From: Ancistrus triradiatus
Taxonomy: Eukaryota; Chordata; Actinopteri; Siluriformes; Loricariidae
Direction: 5' to 3'
Assembly (NCBI GenBank): GCA_025084515.1
Contig: JAJAGP010000018.1
Coordinates: 461,466-525,465 of the forward strand
Length of the DNA stretch: 64,000 nt
The translations under genes were made by a program, and so were the position numbers. Under the pieces are notes generated by a model. The model saw only the letters and a program-made list of their open reading frames with translations, was not told the origin of the DNA and did no database searches. Every line of letters begins with the position of its first letter. Position 1 is the stretch's first letter. Positions 1-11,589 of the stretch are shown piece by piece.

Positions 1-1380
1 AGCATGTTCTAATTTCTGCGTTCTTCTTTTCAGATGCGTTAAAATCAGACCGACCAATCAGAGCTCGGTTGTCAGGCAGAACAGCTCATCAAGAGCTTAC
101 AGGACAAGCAACACGCTGACTATAAAAACATGGGTATTAAAAAAAATATTTGGTGGAATATGGCTGAAAGGAAAGGAACTGGATGGAACTGTTTTCTTGT
201 TTATCTTAGTGCATTCTAATCTGTTCGACCCCCCAAAAACACAGACTGTATATTCCTTCACTAATCTTCGGTCGTGTCTTTGTTTTTTCTTAAGTTGACG
301 ATGTTAAAAAGACACGGCGAAATCTCCGGGACACATTAGGAGAAGGGAAGTTAAAGAATTCTGTTCTGTGATGATCATCACGGGCCCACTATAAACACCT
401 TCTACACTTCACGGCTGTACTTTGAACGGTTCCAAGAGTGCTCTTTGGCAAACAAAGCCGAGTGATTACACAGAGTGCGAGCACTGCACAACAGCAGCCC
501 GCAGCATTGTGCTGCTTAATCAATCTGCTTCACGAAACATAATAACCCGGTAATCAAGAAACAACTCCAGTGCACCCTGTACAAACATGCATAAACACCT
601 AACACAATGCCGCACACACACGAGCCTTATTCGGACAGGATTAAATTTATGGAGCGATTCCATCTCATACAGGTGCTGCTCTGATTAGATTTCCGTCTGC
701 AACGGACATGACTGTTCTTCTCGCTCTGTTCTGAGAAAATTACAGCCCAATTGACTGTTTTTAACCAAACTCAGCGGTGGTCTAAAACATTTTAGGCCAT
801 CCGGATGTCTGCATTTTTGTAAATCCTCTTCTTTGCAGTGGAAAATCGTTTTTGACCTGCCGCCACTTGCTGGATTTAATCAGGCTTAATTGTCAAGCGC
901 ATATCCAGATTTAAACCCTTCCTGAATCGTGACGAGATGAATGATTTTTTTGAGGAGTCTTTAGACAGTTTACTTTGGGTTGGATAACTTTAAGTCTTGA
1001 TCCTTTATTCCCGCACTGGGAAACGACAGCGCGATAATAACAGCAACAACATAAAACCTTTAAGTCGTAGCCACACAGGAGAGGGTGACGTGGCAAAAAT
1101 ATAGTATCACGATTGTTTTCATGATAGGTTTTAGAGATGAATTTGCAATGGAAGAGAGCAACCTAGCTAATTTCTCCACCAAGATACTCGGACTAGTAGA
1201 ACCATTTTAAACAAACTATGATAAAGTGCACGTCCCAACAAAGTGGTGTCCATATGTACTAAAAATGCGTAACATATGCCATGTAGACCATAAATCACTG
1301 AAGTGTCAACAATACCTAAAGTAGTAATGAGGATCAGCTATTTCTAGCTACTTAAAAGATTCCTTGTTAACCATTTTCTG
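1..1380. other. Non-coding stretch, no gene seen
   Basis: This stretch is AT-leaning and contains only short chance reading frames on either strand. I see no splice-bounded coding pattern, RNA gene or recognisable transposon end. If TMEM132E continues to the left, this would be part of a long intron or lie beyond it. Confidence 0.5.
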
Positions 1381-1384
1381 GGTA

Positions 1385-1600
1385 TAATATCCTTGCCCAT
1401 GTAAAATATCATGACTTCAGGGATTTCTGATGCATTTTTCTGGCTGCAGAGCAGCACATGAGGTCCCTGTGCTGTCTGAATTTCGGTGTACTCTTTGAGG
1501 TACTTCCTTTTCAAGTGCTTGACCATTTTCAAGTTTCCACCATGGTGTCTTTGTATATTTTCCCAAAAAGGCATTTGTTTCTATATGACTTCATATAACG
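1385..1600 (-). repeat. Dispersed 'KEYT box' repeat, copy a
   Basis: The plus strand carries a diverged copy of a box seen at least eight times in the window: a GCTATCTGA-like start, then TGTACTCTTTG, then CTTCC and TTTGAGG or similar. On the minus strand it reads as an open peptide containing LKEYTEIQTAQG. The family is not one I can name. Two fuller copies at 41.6 and 54.3 kb connect it to a Tc1-type transposon remnant, so a transposon origin is inferred. Confidence 0.5.
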
Positions 1601-1794
1601 TCAACTGTGTTGCTAAAGAAATGCCCTCTCTAGGCTTTGTCTGAATTTGTTCCCTCACTCACTTTCCTATTCACTAATTAAACTGCTCTATATTGAACAA
1701 TAGAGAATGGGAGACATTGACAAAACGTCAATGTTGTTTAAGTACGCTACCGATACTATTATAAGAAGTTACAAAATTAGCTTAGGGGCAAATA

Positions 1795-1900
1795 TGCCAA
1801 GCCAAGCGTGGTAGGCACAGCAAATCTGTTCAAGCACTCGAAAAGGACCTACCTCAAAGTGTACACTGAAAATCAGATAGCACATGGACCAGAAATACAA
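1795..1900 (+). repeat. Dispersed 'KEYT box' repeat, copy b (inverted relative to copy a)
   Basis: The same box as copy a appears here in the opposite orientation about 300 bases away. The plus-strand reading includes LKVYTENQIAHGP. Copies a and b therefore form a loose inverted pair. Confidence 0.45.
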
Positions 1901-1979
1901 ATCAAACGTCATTTTATCTACGTGGTTAAGCTACGTGTTTAAGAGTTAGGGTTAGGAAATCGCTATGCATTGTAGGATA

Positions 1980-2484
1980 CAGTGGGGCAAAAAAGTATTT
2001 AGTCAGATTGTGCAAGTTCTCCTACTTAGAAAGACGAGAGAGGTCTGTAATTTTCATCATAGGTACACTTCAACTATGAGAGACAAAATGAAGAAAAAAA
2101 AATCCAGAAAATCACATTGAAGAATTTTTAAAGAATTTAATTGTAAATTATGGTGGAAATAAGTATTTGGTCACACACAAAGATCTGCATGGAGGAGATC
2201 TGCATGGAGGAATGGGCCAAAATACCAGCTACAGTGTGTGCAAACCTGGTGAAGGCTTAAAGAAAACGTTTGACCTCTGTTGTCATTGACCAAATACTTA
2301 TTTTCCACCATACTTTACAATTAAATTCTTTAAAAATCCTACAGTGTGATATCCTGTTTTTTTTTTCTCATTTTGTCTCTCATAGTTGAAGTGTACCTAT
2401 GAAGAAAATTACAGACCTCTCTCATTTATCTAAGTATGAGAACTTTTACAATCAGTGGCTGAATAAATACTTTTTGCCCCACTG
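1980..2484. mobile_element. Tc1-type non-autonomous foldback element, copy 1 (505 bp)
   Basis: The element begins CAGTGGGGCAAAAAAGTATT and ends with the inverted form, closing on GCCCCACTG. A TA dinucleotide flanks each end, as expected for Tc1/mariner insertion. The two arms, each roughly 190 bases, are imperfect inverted repeats that share CTCATAGTTGAAGTGTACCT and related blocks, so most of the element can fold on itself. No transposase is present. A second copy sits at 7779-8388. Confidence 0.85.
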
Positions 2485-2489
2485 TATCT

Positions 2490-3980
2490 TAGTGGAACTA
2501 CTATTCAGTGATTGTAAGGCAGATTTATGGTGCATGATGGGTAATAATGTAGAGGAATTCAATGTACTGTATTTAACACGACAATTCTGTTAACGGAACA
2601 GAAGCAGGGCTACAAACACAGGCGTGGACGTGTTAAAATATTATATTTATCACCCTGATCCAGCCTGAACATGGCTGCTGAGTAAAGGATATAAAGAAGG
2701 AGCGCTTAAGAGCTCAATTGCTGGTGTTTGTAATGCTGAAATGTTCCCAACCGCGTGTGTGTGCATGCGTACGTGCATGTATCTATATAGCCTTGTTGAC
2801 AGCGCGGAGAGTTGTGACCGAGCTCAATAGCTACCTGCCACGGCCCGAGCCAGAATCAGGAGCACAAAAAATGCGCCCAGCCTCCTGTAGCGCCATTTCT
2901 TTCAACTATCGCTTCCCCCAAATGCCACATAATAAAGCTAAGCCAGCGGGCGACTTGCATTGGCATGGCACAGCGGCTAGGGAAGGCCGGGGCCTGTGTA
3001 CAGTGCCAGTCTTGTGCCACTTCTCTACAGTGTTCTAGTCTAACAGTGATGGATAGTTAAGTAGGACCTCGACAGTGCCAGCACTTGGCATTACCACTAC
3101 TGAAGGGATCGAATTTTGCAACCGTACCAAAAGCTATTCCAGTTGTTTCTCCATGTGACTGTCGTTTCTGAATTATTACCCAGATGTACACAGGGGGTTG
3201 GTATAGCAAATGTGCTACATGGAACAAATCGCCCATGCACACATCCAGCATATCACATCATTATTTCTTTTTGTCATATTTTACATAATTTTCTCATTTA
3301 CGTTTTCTCCCTGTTCCACAAAATCTACATGTGCTTCTTAAAGCCATTGCTTCTGTATAATATATATATATATAGCTTAACACACTTGAAAGAGAGAACT
3401 AACTTAGTGTGTATGACTGCGTACTGTGTACGAGCGAACCCTTGTGACACCTGCTGACAGAAAAGAGAATCACAGTCTCGAAAGGCAGAAAACATGATAG
3501 CATTCCACTCGTTTTCCGTACGTTTTATAAGAGATACAAAGAAAGGAAAGACTGTATTGTACAGTACAGTACGTTACTAAATGTTTCATATTGTGTCTTC
3601 ATTAATATTATTGTGTAGAATAGAGCACTGTGTGCAAAGTATCTAATCTACTATGTGACTGGGAAAGGCTGGTCAACGACCATTTCGGTCAACAAACTGT
3701 TTCACAGAACGTAATGCAGATGTTACCTATGAATGAATACCTTAACAGCTGTCATTAAGGATTTCACATAATTGAGTTGAGTTCACATGCACTTCATCAA
3801 ATAATGGGAAACCTCCGGGTTTACATCTACTTTGCAGCCAATAATCTCAGAAAGATGTGGCAAACTTCAAACTTTAATATTAGGTAATCAAATTGTTCAT
3901 TTTCTCCATTATGTACCATTTCAGATTCTCCATGAAGTGTTCCATTGGTGTTTCGCCTTAAATCCCATGGTGCATTTCAT
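2490..3980. other. Non-coding stretch, no gene seen
   Basis: This is unique-looking sequence with a short TA run near 3358-3373. The longest open frame (106 codons near 2.7 kb) has no recognisable domain, and its composition does not suggest coding. I see no RNA gene. Confidence 0.5.
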
Positions 3981-3984
3981 TCTG

Positions 3985-4280
3985 GGGTTGCCAGATCCCT
4001 CGAGAGGGATTCCGTCACAGTCAATGGACAAAAAGCCAAAATAAAGCCAACTCTTTAGAATAGGCAACCCTGGCAATTCAGGTAACTGGTATGCATGCTA
4101 TGAGTAACCCCATTACTTGGGTAAAATCCTGCTCTCTTTATTGGATTTCTTAATCTGATTTCTAGATCGGAGTCTGCTGTGTACACTGACCACTTGAATA
4201 ATCAGGTAACCGCAGAAATCCGACTACAATCGGATTATTAAGTGCTTGTAAACGCACTCAGTGACTCTTGACTAAGAGGA
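3985..4280. repeat. Unclassified dispersed repeat (related to 47.1-47.6 kb)
   Basis: It opens with a GGTTGCCAGATCCCT-type block and contains paired blocks such as GGATTTCTTAATCTGATTTC and an inverted form (AATCCGACTACAATCGGATT). The same kind of blocks recur at 47.14-47.33 and 47.44-47.57 kb. The inverted internal blocks suggest a decayed terminal-inverted-repeat element, but I could not define the ends. Confidence 0.4.
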
Positions 4281-4284
4281 CAAC

Positions 4285-5210
4285 TTGGGTTGCTAGTAGT
4301 TTTCGTAAATAATTTTCAGATGATAGTTCTGACATTTGTCTCTGAGTCCACATAGTGGAACTGATGAAACGAGGCAACACAGAGGCCCCAAGCTAGAAAG
4401 AGTATTTCAGGGAGACTCAGAACAATGCACTATCACAAGCCACAACGCTAAATTATGCTCGAAAGCATTCCTCCTCCACCTGAAACCAGAAAAGTATGAA
4501 ATATTTCTGAGAAGCGCTGGCAAGCAGAAGTAGACCTGCGAGGAACGCTGTTTGCTATAATAATGATTTGAATTGTGTGTGCTTTAGGTATATAGCTGAA
4601 ACTGAAATTGTGTCTGGACTCGCTAACCGCAATTAACATACAAGTCTTTCGTTAAGATGCAATTCATAAGCAGTTAAAGCTAAATTAAGTTCCGTCAACA
4701 GCGGGATGCTTTGCACGCAATTTATTTCAGCTCAGTTCCGTAATCCCTCATTTGGTTCGCGTCCAATTAGCTGAGCAAAAAAACAAAACCACACGAAATG
4801 CGAAGTATACAAGGTTAGTCACTAAATAGGTAGTATTATTATTTATCACTATTACTATTGCACTATAACCTGTAGCATCTCAGCTGTGGCAGCATCAGTA
4901 AAACGCCTCTTTGGGCAGGTCTTGCCTCCGGTTGCCATGTTTTGTGAAATCTCAGTAAGTGTCAAGAACAGCAGACACAATCACACACACACTCAAATGT
5001 CAGCAGTACGTGATTATTGCTGACAGGTATGTGCAGTGAAATTCCCGCCCACGTCCCGTTTAAAACATCGTCAGGGTGGCAGAAATTAAAAGCTTTCTCG
5101 TGTTTGATTTCAACCTAACTTGTTATCACACCCAAATACACGGTTCCTGTTGCGAGCATCGTACTTTTGTGCTGTTGGATGTGTTTTGGTTCCTGTTAAT
5201 TAGGCGCCGC
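4285..5210. other. Non-coding stretch, no gene seen
   Basis: Only short open frames occur, none with a recognisable product. The sequence is moderately AT-rich and has no obvious repeat apart from a short CA run near 4982-4993. Confidence 0.45.
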
Positions 5211-5213
5211 TGG

Positions 5214-5238
5214 CGTGTGTGTGTATGTGTGTGTGCGC

Positions 5239-5296
<58 letters not shown>
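5214..5296. repeat. (GT)n microsatellite
   Basis: About 80 bases of GT repeat are interrupted near the left side by TATG and GCGCGA. This run creates the artificial poly-TH and poly-CV frames on the two strands, which are not genes. Confidence 0.97.
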
Positions 5297-5309
5297 ACAC
5301 GTATGAGTG

Positions 5310-6505
5310 TGCTGGTGGCAGACTAAATGAGACAATGAAGTACTCAATTGAACTGAACTGAATTGGGCACAGAGCTAAATCCACAAGGTCAATTTAGGCA
5401 TTCGGCTCCACCAAATGAGAAAGAGATGCAATAAGTGGGGACGGTTAGAGTAATGCTTACAGATCCATTATTAACCTCAATAAAAATGCAAGAAATCCTT
5501 CGCAAATGCAGTAAAACAAGGCAATTGACTTTGACGAATGGGATGGCAAGCCCAATTTGGCTTAATGACACACTCCTTGGAGAAAAGACATCTGCCTTTC
5601 ATGAACAAATGGAGTTGTTAAGCAGACCGTCATTCTGGCCCTATGCTAGAAATGGCTGGATGTTTCATTTTTGGCGCCGTTTAGAAGTGCATCAGAACTT
5701 TCTAAGGGCAATTTGATCACAACCACATTTTTTGGAACTGGAGTTGAAGGGCTCCTTTTAACACCCATGATATTAGTAGCCAACTTAGCCATAGCCAACT
5801 GCCAGCCATAGTGTAGATACTTTCCAAAGAAAGATATACAAGCATGCAAATGCTAAGAATAACCACGAATCACAAGTATCAAGCCACAATCAAAACCAAC
5901 TGCATGCTGTTGTCAGAAACAGATACTCATGAAGAACTACACGGAAATACATTACCTACAGCTTCTAACTGTACACCTACAAGCTGTGCTAACAAAGCAG
6001 GTATCCAGCAAGTGTAGACCTGGTGTACCAGCCCAAAACACTTCCGTGTCATTACCATCCAAATACTATATGGTTTCTTTCTCTCAAAGCTAAAGACCTG
6101 AGCTGGCTGTAAACCGACTGCAACGGACAAACTCTCAATTTGGTCTGCCCCATTTCCAAGTCTTACATTTCCCCCCACCGCGTGCAAGGCTCCTCCATCA
6201 AAGGGAGAAGTTTCACAGCCACCAATTGCATCTTTTTACTGGCACAGGTTGTGTATCTATTTGATTATCCACTTAATTATTGTTGAGTTTCTTCGCAGTT
6301 CATCACTGGCTCAGGGTCCTGCAACGCAAGTCCTTCACAGAGCTGAGTATTTACTTATATATTTGCTTTTCCTGGTCCTGTGGGTTTGGCACTTCTCCAG
6401 GAGAGAACAGGGCCTCAGAACCAACACATCCTGGCTTGGAGACGCCACTAGGACTCTAAGCTTGATTAGTGCGGTGGTGAGCTAGAGTGTCATTGCAGGC
6501 CCAGC
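5310..6505. other. Non-coding stretch, no gene seen
   Basis: Open frames of 60-93 codons occur here on both strands without recognisable domains or coding composition. I found no transposon ends. Confidence 0.45.
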
Positions 6506-6510
6506 CTCGG

Positions 6511-6546
6511 GGTTCCTCAGAAACTGCTGTTTCCAGCAGGTGGCTC
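6511..6546 (-). repeat. Short dispersed repeat with CTGCTGGAAACAGCAG palindrome
   Basis: A 36-base block ending in a near-perfect palindrome matches, in inverted orientation, a block at 30129-30163. The shared unit probably belongs to a larger dispersed repeat whose limits I could not establish. Confidence 0.55.
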
Positions 6547-6559
6547 CTGCCTCTGAGCC

Positions 6560-7770
6560 CCATGAGCTGCATTGTCTAGCATTAATTCATTTTTATATAG
6601 TACCATGTATGCAACACAACAAACAGCTAATTACCCGTTATAAAAATTGGTTTGCGGACTACTTTTCGTGATGAATATGACTTCATAGCCTCATCTACAT
6701 CATGCGTATAAAAGTAATAAGAATTTGGCTGTGAGCCCCTGGCGAACGAAGAGAGGACATGAGCGCTAGGGGATGAAAATTTCTAATGCTACAGGAGTAA
6801 CAGACAGTGCTTTCCCTTGGATAAAGGGAAATGTCAAGCTGCATTTAAAGTTTCAGATAAGCAGGTTCCTAAATGTTACAGACCACATTTTTCCCCCCAC
6901 TACTTTACCTCTTACTATTTTATCTCCACTGACGTGGTGAGAAATGCAATGCTTGGCTCTGACAGAATAATAAACCAAAAGTAAAGAGAAAAAAAACAAA
7001 AAGAGCGTCCTGCTTGATTTACTTCTCTTTACAAATCTGTGTATGTCCTTGTAAGTGTGTGTAAGTGTGTGTGTCTGAGGAATGGATATCTGGTCTTCCC
7101 ACTGTCCGGTGCTAAACGGTTTTTCTCTCACCTAGCCCCTACATAAATGACCTGACCACAGGACGGGTGTTAAAACCACTTTACAGGTGGAACGGACACT
7201 GAAAAAGCAGAGAGAGGCAGTAATGAAAGGGGGGGGGGTTATGGGAGCATTAACGATCTGAAAGCAAGCCGATGAAAGCCAGGACCTATAGGGCATTGAT
7301 CGAGAGACGTTTGTACAGTACCAGCACTGCCCAATCAGAGGCAAAGGGGGGAGGTGTAATCGCTAGAAATTACACGCCATAGGCCACCGAGTCAATACCA
7401 ATACCGAGTCACAGTGGGCCTGATGGTATGGGCACCTATTAAGGTCGTCTAATGCTACCATGCTCTTAAGTAGTGTTTACAGGTACCATCCCCTGAGCCC
7501 ACTGCATACATACATGCGTGCTCAAAATCTATTAACCATATTTAGGAATTAAGACAAAACAAATCTAATCTAATTAAAACTACAAAGTATAAAACGAAGA
7601 CATCAAACATTTTTTGGGATATATAAATATCCTACACAGGTATTATTACAGTTACCTTTGGTGATCAGTCAACGAAACGTTCGCCCTATAATCAGAAGGT
7701 CTTACTTCTAACCCAACAGTCTCCACCCCCAGGAGTGTGTAATTGGCCCTTGGTGTTTGAGGGGGGAATA
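6560..7770. other. Non-coding stretch, no gene seen
   Basis: The sequence is mixed, with a G8 run near 7231-7238 and no long or recognisable reading frame. No mobile-element end was found until the element starting at 7779. Confidence 0.45.
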
Positions 7771-7778
7771 CCTGTCTA

Positions 7779-8388
7779 CAGTGGGGCAAAAAAGTGTTTA
7801 GTCAGCCACTGATTGTGCAAGTTCTCCTACTTAGAAAGGTGAGAGAGGTCTGTAATTTTCATCATAGGTACACTTCAACTATGAGAGACAAGATGAGGAA
7901 AAAAAAATCCAGGAAATCATATTGTAGGATTTTTAAAGAATTGAATTGTAAATCATGGTGGAAAATAAGTATTTGGTCAGCCACAAACAAGCAAGATTTC
8001 TGGCTCTCACAGACCTGTAACTTCTTCAAGATGTTTGAGCCCGTGGACAGGTGTCTTTTATACAGATAACAAGGTCAAACAGGTGCCATTAATACAGGTA
8101 ACGAGTGGAGGACAGAAGAGCTTCTTAAAGAAGAAGTTACAGTTACAGGTCTGTGAGAGCCAGAAAGAAATTCTTGCTTGTTTGTGGGTGACCAAAATAC
8201 TTATTTTCCACCATGATTTACAATTCAATTCTTTAAAAATCCTACAGTGTGATTTCATGGATTTTTTTTCTCATTTTGTCTCTTATAGTTGAAGTGTACA
8301 TATGATGAAAATTACAGACCTCTCTCATCTTTCAACGTAGGAGAACTTGCACAATCAGTGGCTGACTAAATACTTTTTTGCCCCACTT
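7779..8388. mobile_element. Tc1-type non-autonomous foldback element, copy 2 (610 bp)
   Basis: This copy has the same ends as the one at 1980-2484: it starts CAGTGGGGCAAAAAAGTGTT after a TA, and its right end reads GCCCCACTT, slightly mutated. The arms are about 250 bases each and pair far inwards, including CTCACAGACCTGTAAC on the left and its complement on the right. It is about 100 bases longer than copy 1 in the middle, and it has no transposase. The long arms would make a stable hairpin if transcribed. Confidence 0.85.
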
Positions 8389-8399
8389 CATGAAAGTAA

Positions 8400-8750
8400 C
8401 ACCAGGCAATTTCAAACAACAGTCCCATGCACACGTCTGGGCATCCCCAGTAGTCAAATTTTAAGAACAGCAGACATGGTGTTCAGATCCCGGAGAACAT
8501 ATGGGACACCAGTCCATTCCAGGGCTGTGCCAACCGGCCTCTGTTCCCTCAAGACGGCCAATTGTGCCCGTGTGTGACACCCAGCCTGGCCGAAACACAC
8601 TACTTGGACTTGAATCTGGTCATCATGTTGGTGGGCCAGTGAACTGCACTAGTGCCCAAATAATAACTTCATAAATTAAATATTTTATATATATATCAAA
8701 TGTAATTACTACAAATATCAATGAACCACTAACAAGATACGTTCTGGCCA
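8400..8750. other. Non-coding stretch, no gene seen
   Basis: No recognisable coding sequence or element end is present. It includes a phrase resembling common fish dispersed repeats (GGGACACCAGTCCATTCCAG), which also echoes blocks of the 37-38 kb array. Confidence 0.4.
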
Positions 8751-9060
8751 ATAGGACCAAGACTCAAAAAGGGACCTGACCTCCTTGGGAAGCCAAGATT
8801 TTATATGTAACACTAAAACTCAGTTACCTAATTAATCAGTTTGTAGTGACAGTTTGAATATGAAATGAAAAGAGAGAAAATATTGAAAGAAATGTCCTAA
8901 AATATAACAATACACAAGACTATAATAAATTAGAGAATACAATATTGGAGAGTATAATAAAGAGAATATAAAACTACAGAATATAGCCGATGGTATATAT
9001 AATAAGTAAAATAAAAAATATATTAATGTAGCGGCTATGGATGGAGGAGGGAAACAGGAT
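8750..9060 (-). repeat. Fragment of common fish dispersed repeat plus AT-rich segment
   Basis: The block AGGACCAAGACTCAAAAAGG and the following CCTTGGGAAG are the complement of the 'GGTCCTCCCAAGG' family seen at 21.2, 31.7, 48.6 and 54.7 kb. As at 21.2 kb, it is followed by a long AT-rich segment. The family resembles the 3' part of a fish non-LTR or SINE-type repeat, and the class is uncertain. Confidence 0.5.
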
Positions 9061-9064
9061 GCTT

Positions 9065-9805
9065 TGCTTGCCATAATAACCCAACATTACACACTCGTGG
9101 CTTGTGAAATACACTTCTAAGCTCAGTATGACCAAGAATTTAATTTTCGTTTTTACCCATCCTGTAAGTTAATCAGTTGGCCAAGCCATGCGTTGTGCAT
9201 GCATTGAGGCTTGCTTCTTTGCATTTGCATTGGAGCTAATGAGCTAAAATCCACCAGACTGGCACTGTGATCACAAATCACACACATGTCGCACATCTCG
9301 AAAGAAATAACCCACCATTACTACTATTTGTGTGGAAGAATTTGTCTATCGAAAATCAGCTGAACAGAAAAAGACTGGATTTAAATCATCATCCACATAA
9401 CCTCCTGCTCAAGTGCTGAATATAAGAAGCTTTGATTACATCACAATGCTAATCTAACAGCTTTAGCAAACCGATACATGTTAGCAACCTTAGCTTCCGC
9501 GCACAGCTAAAAAAGAGCGTGACACAAAACATGTTCTGACTGATCTAGCGGAGATTGCGTACGTATTTTTGGCAGTGCCCTTGCTTTACAAAGGAGCTTC
9601 AGGTGCAACACGTTGACGTCATGCAGGACAGGAAGCGGCTGTGGCAAATGACAAATGTGAGCTACAGATGTGAACAGATTACCATGGCAACGCAACCTTT
9701 CAGGCATAGGTGGCACGTCGAGGGTATATTCACCAGCGTGTCAATACGTGGGCAAAAAATAAGGCGCTAGAGAAAGACAAGCTTTATACAAGCACTGTTC
9801 TCGGA
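9065..9805. other. Non-coding stretch, no gene seen
   Basis: The stretch contains short open frames on both strands around 9.5-9.75 kb with no family resemblance. I see no repeat or RNA gene. Confidence 0.45.
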
Positions 9806-9811
9806 TTCCCA

Positions 9812-9849
9812 ACACACACACACACACACACATACACACACACACACAG
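9812..9849. repeat. (CA)n microsatellite
   Basis: A CA dinucleotide run of about 38 bases with a single TA interruption. Confidence 0.95.
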
Positions 9850-10270
9850 AGCACAAGTGTGTTTGTTTCTTGTCAGCACAGACGTATACACTCCGTGTTT
9901 ATTATTCCTGAGGTTTACATATGCCTCTCAATGCACCTACCATTAACTCCAGACATAACTACAAGCTCAGTAACCAAAACAAAACAGTTTGGCTTTTTAA
10001 TCTCTCTGCGTCTGTATGTTCATATGACAAATTGTCTCACGATGATCTCCAAAATGTCCCTGCAATGCCAGCGCCCACTGGGCCTGTCAGTTGCCTCAGA
10101 AATTCGATTTGAAAGTTATGTCCGTGTTCTGCTGCAAGGCTGTAATGAATTTGAATTTTAAATGCATTTGGATATGGGAGCAGTGAATGATTTTTTTAAA
10201 TACGTCTTCTTTCCTACGTCTTCAGCGTTTAAGAAGTCAAGCATTCAACTGCGCAGTGTTATTATAATTA

Positions 10271-10845
10271 CCGTATTTTTCGGGCTATAAAGCGCACCGG
10301 GTTATAAGGCGCGATATCAGTGATCGACTTCTAACGGGTCTATGTTCATACATAAAGCGCACCGGGTTATAAGGGCATGAAATAAAACAAAACTCTTAAG
10401 TTCCGTCGGAAGCTCAGTTTGGTCTTTACCTGGCGCAGGGCGTCTTCTTGCTTCCTCCACTTCCGTACCATTGATTCGTTAATGTTGAATTCTCTCGCAG
10501 CTGCTCTATGTCCATGTTGTACTGCATGACTGATAGCGTTGAGTTTGAAATCCGCTTCGAAAATAAATGAATGAATGCACGTACCCTAATGCTGAAGCAC
10601 ATACCGTATTACTCCGCAATGCTGCGCACTATGGTGTGGCCGTAAGCTTCGTAACTTACCAAGGCCGTGCTAAAAACATTTTGACAGATTTTATTGAGCG
10701 CCGTGTACCATCTACAATCGGTTCTAGGTCAGAAAGCACAACCAGAATTAATTCATACATTAGGCGCACTGCATTTTAAGGTGCACTGTCGATTTTTGAG
10801 AAAGTTAAAGGATTTTAAGTGCGTCTTATGGTCCGAAAAATACGG
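10271..10845 (-). mobile_element. pogo/Tigger-like DNA transposon remnant (575 bp)
   Basis: The ends are inverted repeats, CCGTATTTTTCGG on the left and CCGAAAAATACGG on the right, each flanked by TA. Internal blocks about AAAGCGCACCGGGTTATAA are repeated near the left end, with related blocks near the right. The interior keeps a fragment of transposase on the minus strand (see 10390-10561). TA targeting, end sequence and transposase type all point to the pogo branch of Tc1/mariner. Its right TA is shared with the start of the next element. Confidence 0.75.
10390..10561 (-). pseudogene. Transposase N-terminal helix-turn-helix fragment (pogo/Tigger type)
   Basis: Read on the minus strand, the frame gives FEADFKLNAISHAV, then HGHRAAAREFNINES, then MVRKWRKQEDAL. 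This matches the CENP-B/Brinker-like DNA-binding helix-turn-helix at the start of pogo/Tigger-type transposases, whose hallmark is an ESMVRKWRKQ-like recognition helix. Only about 50 codons are recognisable. The reading stays open through a CAG|GTAAAG, which could be an old donor site, and then loses similarity. There is no catalytic domain in the element, so it is a dead internal deletion product. The identification rests on motif recall, not on a search. Confidence 0.7.
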
Positions 10846-11179
10846 TAGTGATCGACCGATACGCCATTTTAATGGCCGATGCCGATATTTAGAGAGCAGG
10901 GTGACCGATGGGCGATATATAAAGTCGATACCAAAAAATCGTTTTGTTGTTCACAAAGGACAAACTTATCATAGTAAATGAGACACACAATGTCTTTATA
11001 AATAAAAAAGTAAAACATTTTATTGCGCATAACCACAGAAATTTATCTTCTCATAAACAGCCCCTCTATTTGCTACAAGTTGTAATGCTTGCAACAATGT
11101 TACTCTGCATTTTCTCCGCTATTTTCGAATATCGACCTTGTGAGCACATTTCAAAATGGCATTAATCGGTCTATCACTA
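10846..11179. mobile_element. TIR foldback element abutting the pogo-like element
   Basis: It begins TAGTGATCGACCGAT and ends ATCGGTCTATCACTA, an inverted pair. The interior is AT-rich and has no transposase. It starts at the base where the pogo-like element ends, so one inserted at the edge of the other. The end type resembles hAT-like fish elements, but no convincing 8-bp duplication was found, so the superfamily is open. Confidence 0.65.
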
Positions 11180-11401
11180 ATTATAATTATTATACCGTGA
11201 CAGCATGAGTTAAAATGCTTGCTCTAAGTTTTGAATGCTCTCTCCCATCCACTATCAGACGCCTATCCTTCCACAAAAATGCTGTTCGTGTTATTACTTA
11301 CTGCCTTGAACCTGGAGCACCTGTGTTGTAGCTGCCATTCAGTAAAGGCTATCTTAGGATCAGAGTTGCACTCATGGGATCCTTCCACAGTATGAATGGG
11401 G

Positions 11402-11580
11402 ACTGTGGTAGCCTAGCGGTTAAGGTACTGGACTCGGAACAGAAGATCCAGGGTTCAAATCCCAGCTCTGCCAGGCTGCCACTGCTGAGTCCTTGAGCAA
11501 GGCCCTTAACCCACAATTGCTTGGATTGATAGATTGTATCAAGTGTAATACTGTACCTGTAATGTGAATGTAAATGAATG
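11402..11580 (+). mobile_element. tRNA-derived SINE-like repeat, copy 1
   Basis: The copy contains GTAGCCTAGCGGTTAAGG, which resembles a tRNA-type A box, and GGTTCAAATCCC, which matches a B box about 45 bases further on. A conserved body follows with CCTTGAGCAAGGCCCTTAAC. Five copies in both orientations occur in the window. The RNA polymerase III-type promoter layout supports a SINE. Copy 1 is the most complete at the 5' end. Confidence 0.7.
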
Positions 11581-11589
11581 GACTCCTAA

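Noticed and set aside
1947..1958. TTAGGGTTAGG word suggesting interstitial telomere sequence
   Set aside because: Fewer than two full units are present, so chance occurrence is the simplest explanation.
3530..3575. GTACAGTACAGTACG short repeat as a regulatory palindrome
   Set aside because: It is only a few units of a simple word, with no supporting context.
5126..5384. Poly-TH and poly-CV reading frames on both strands
   Set aside because: They are translations of the GT microsatellite in different frames, not genes.
5927..6187. Minus-strand frame checked as a possible TMEM132E exon 3
   Set aside because: It shares no recognisable block with the TMEM132 family and lacks suitable splice sites.
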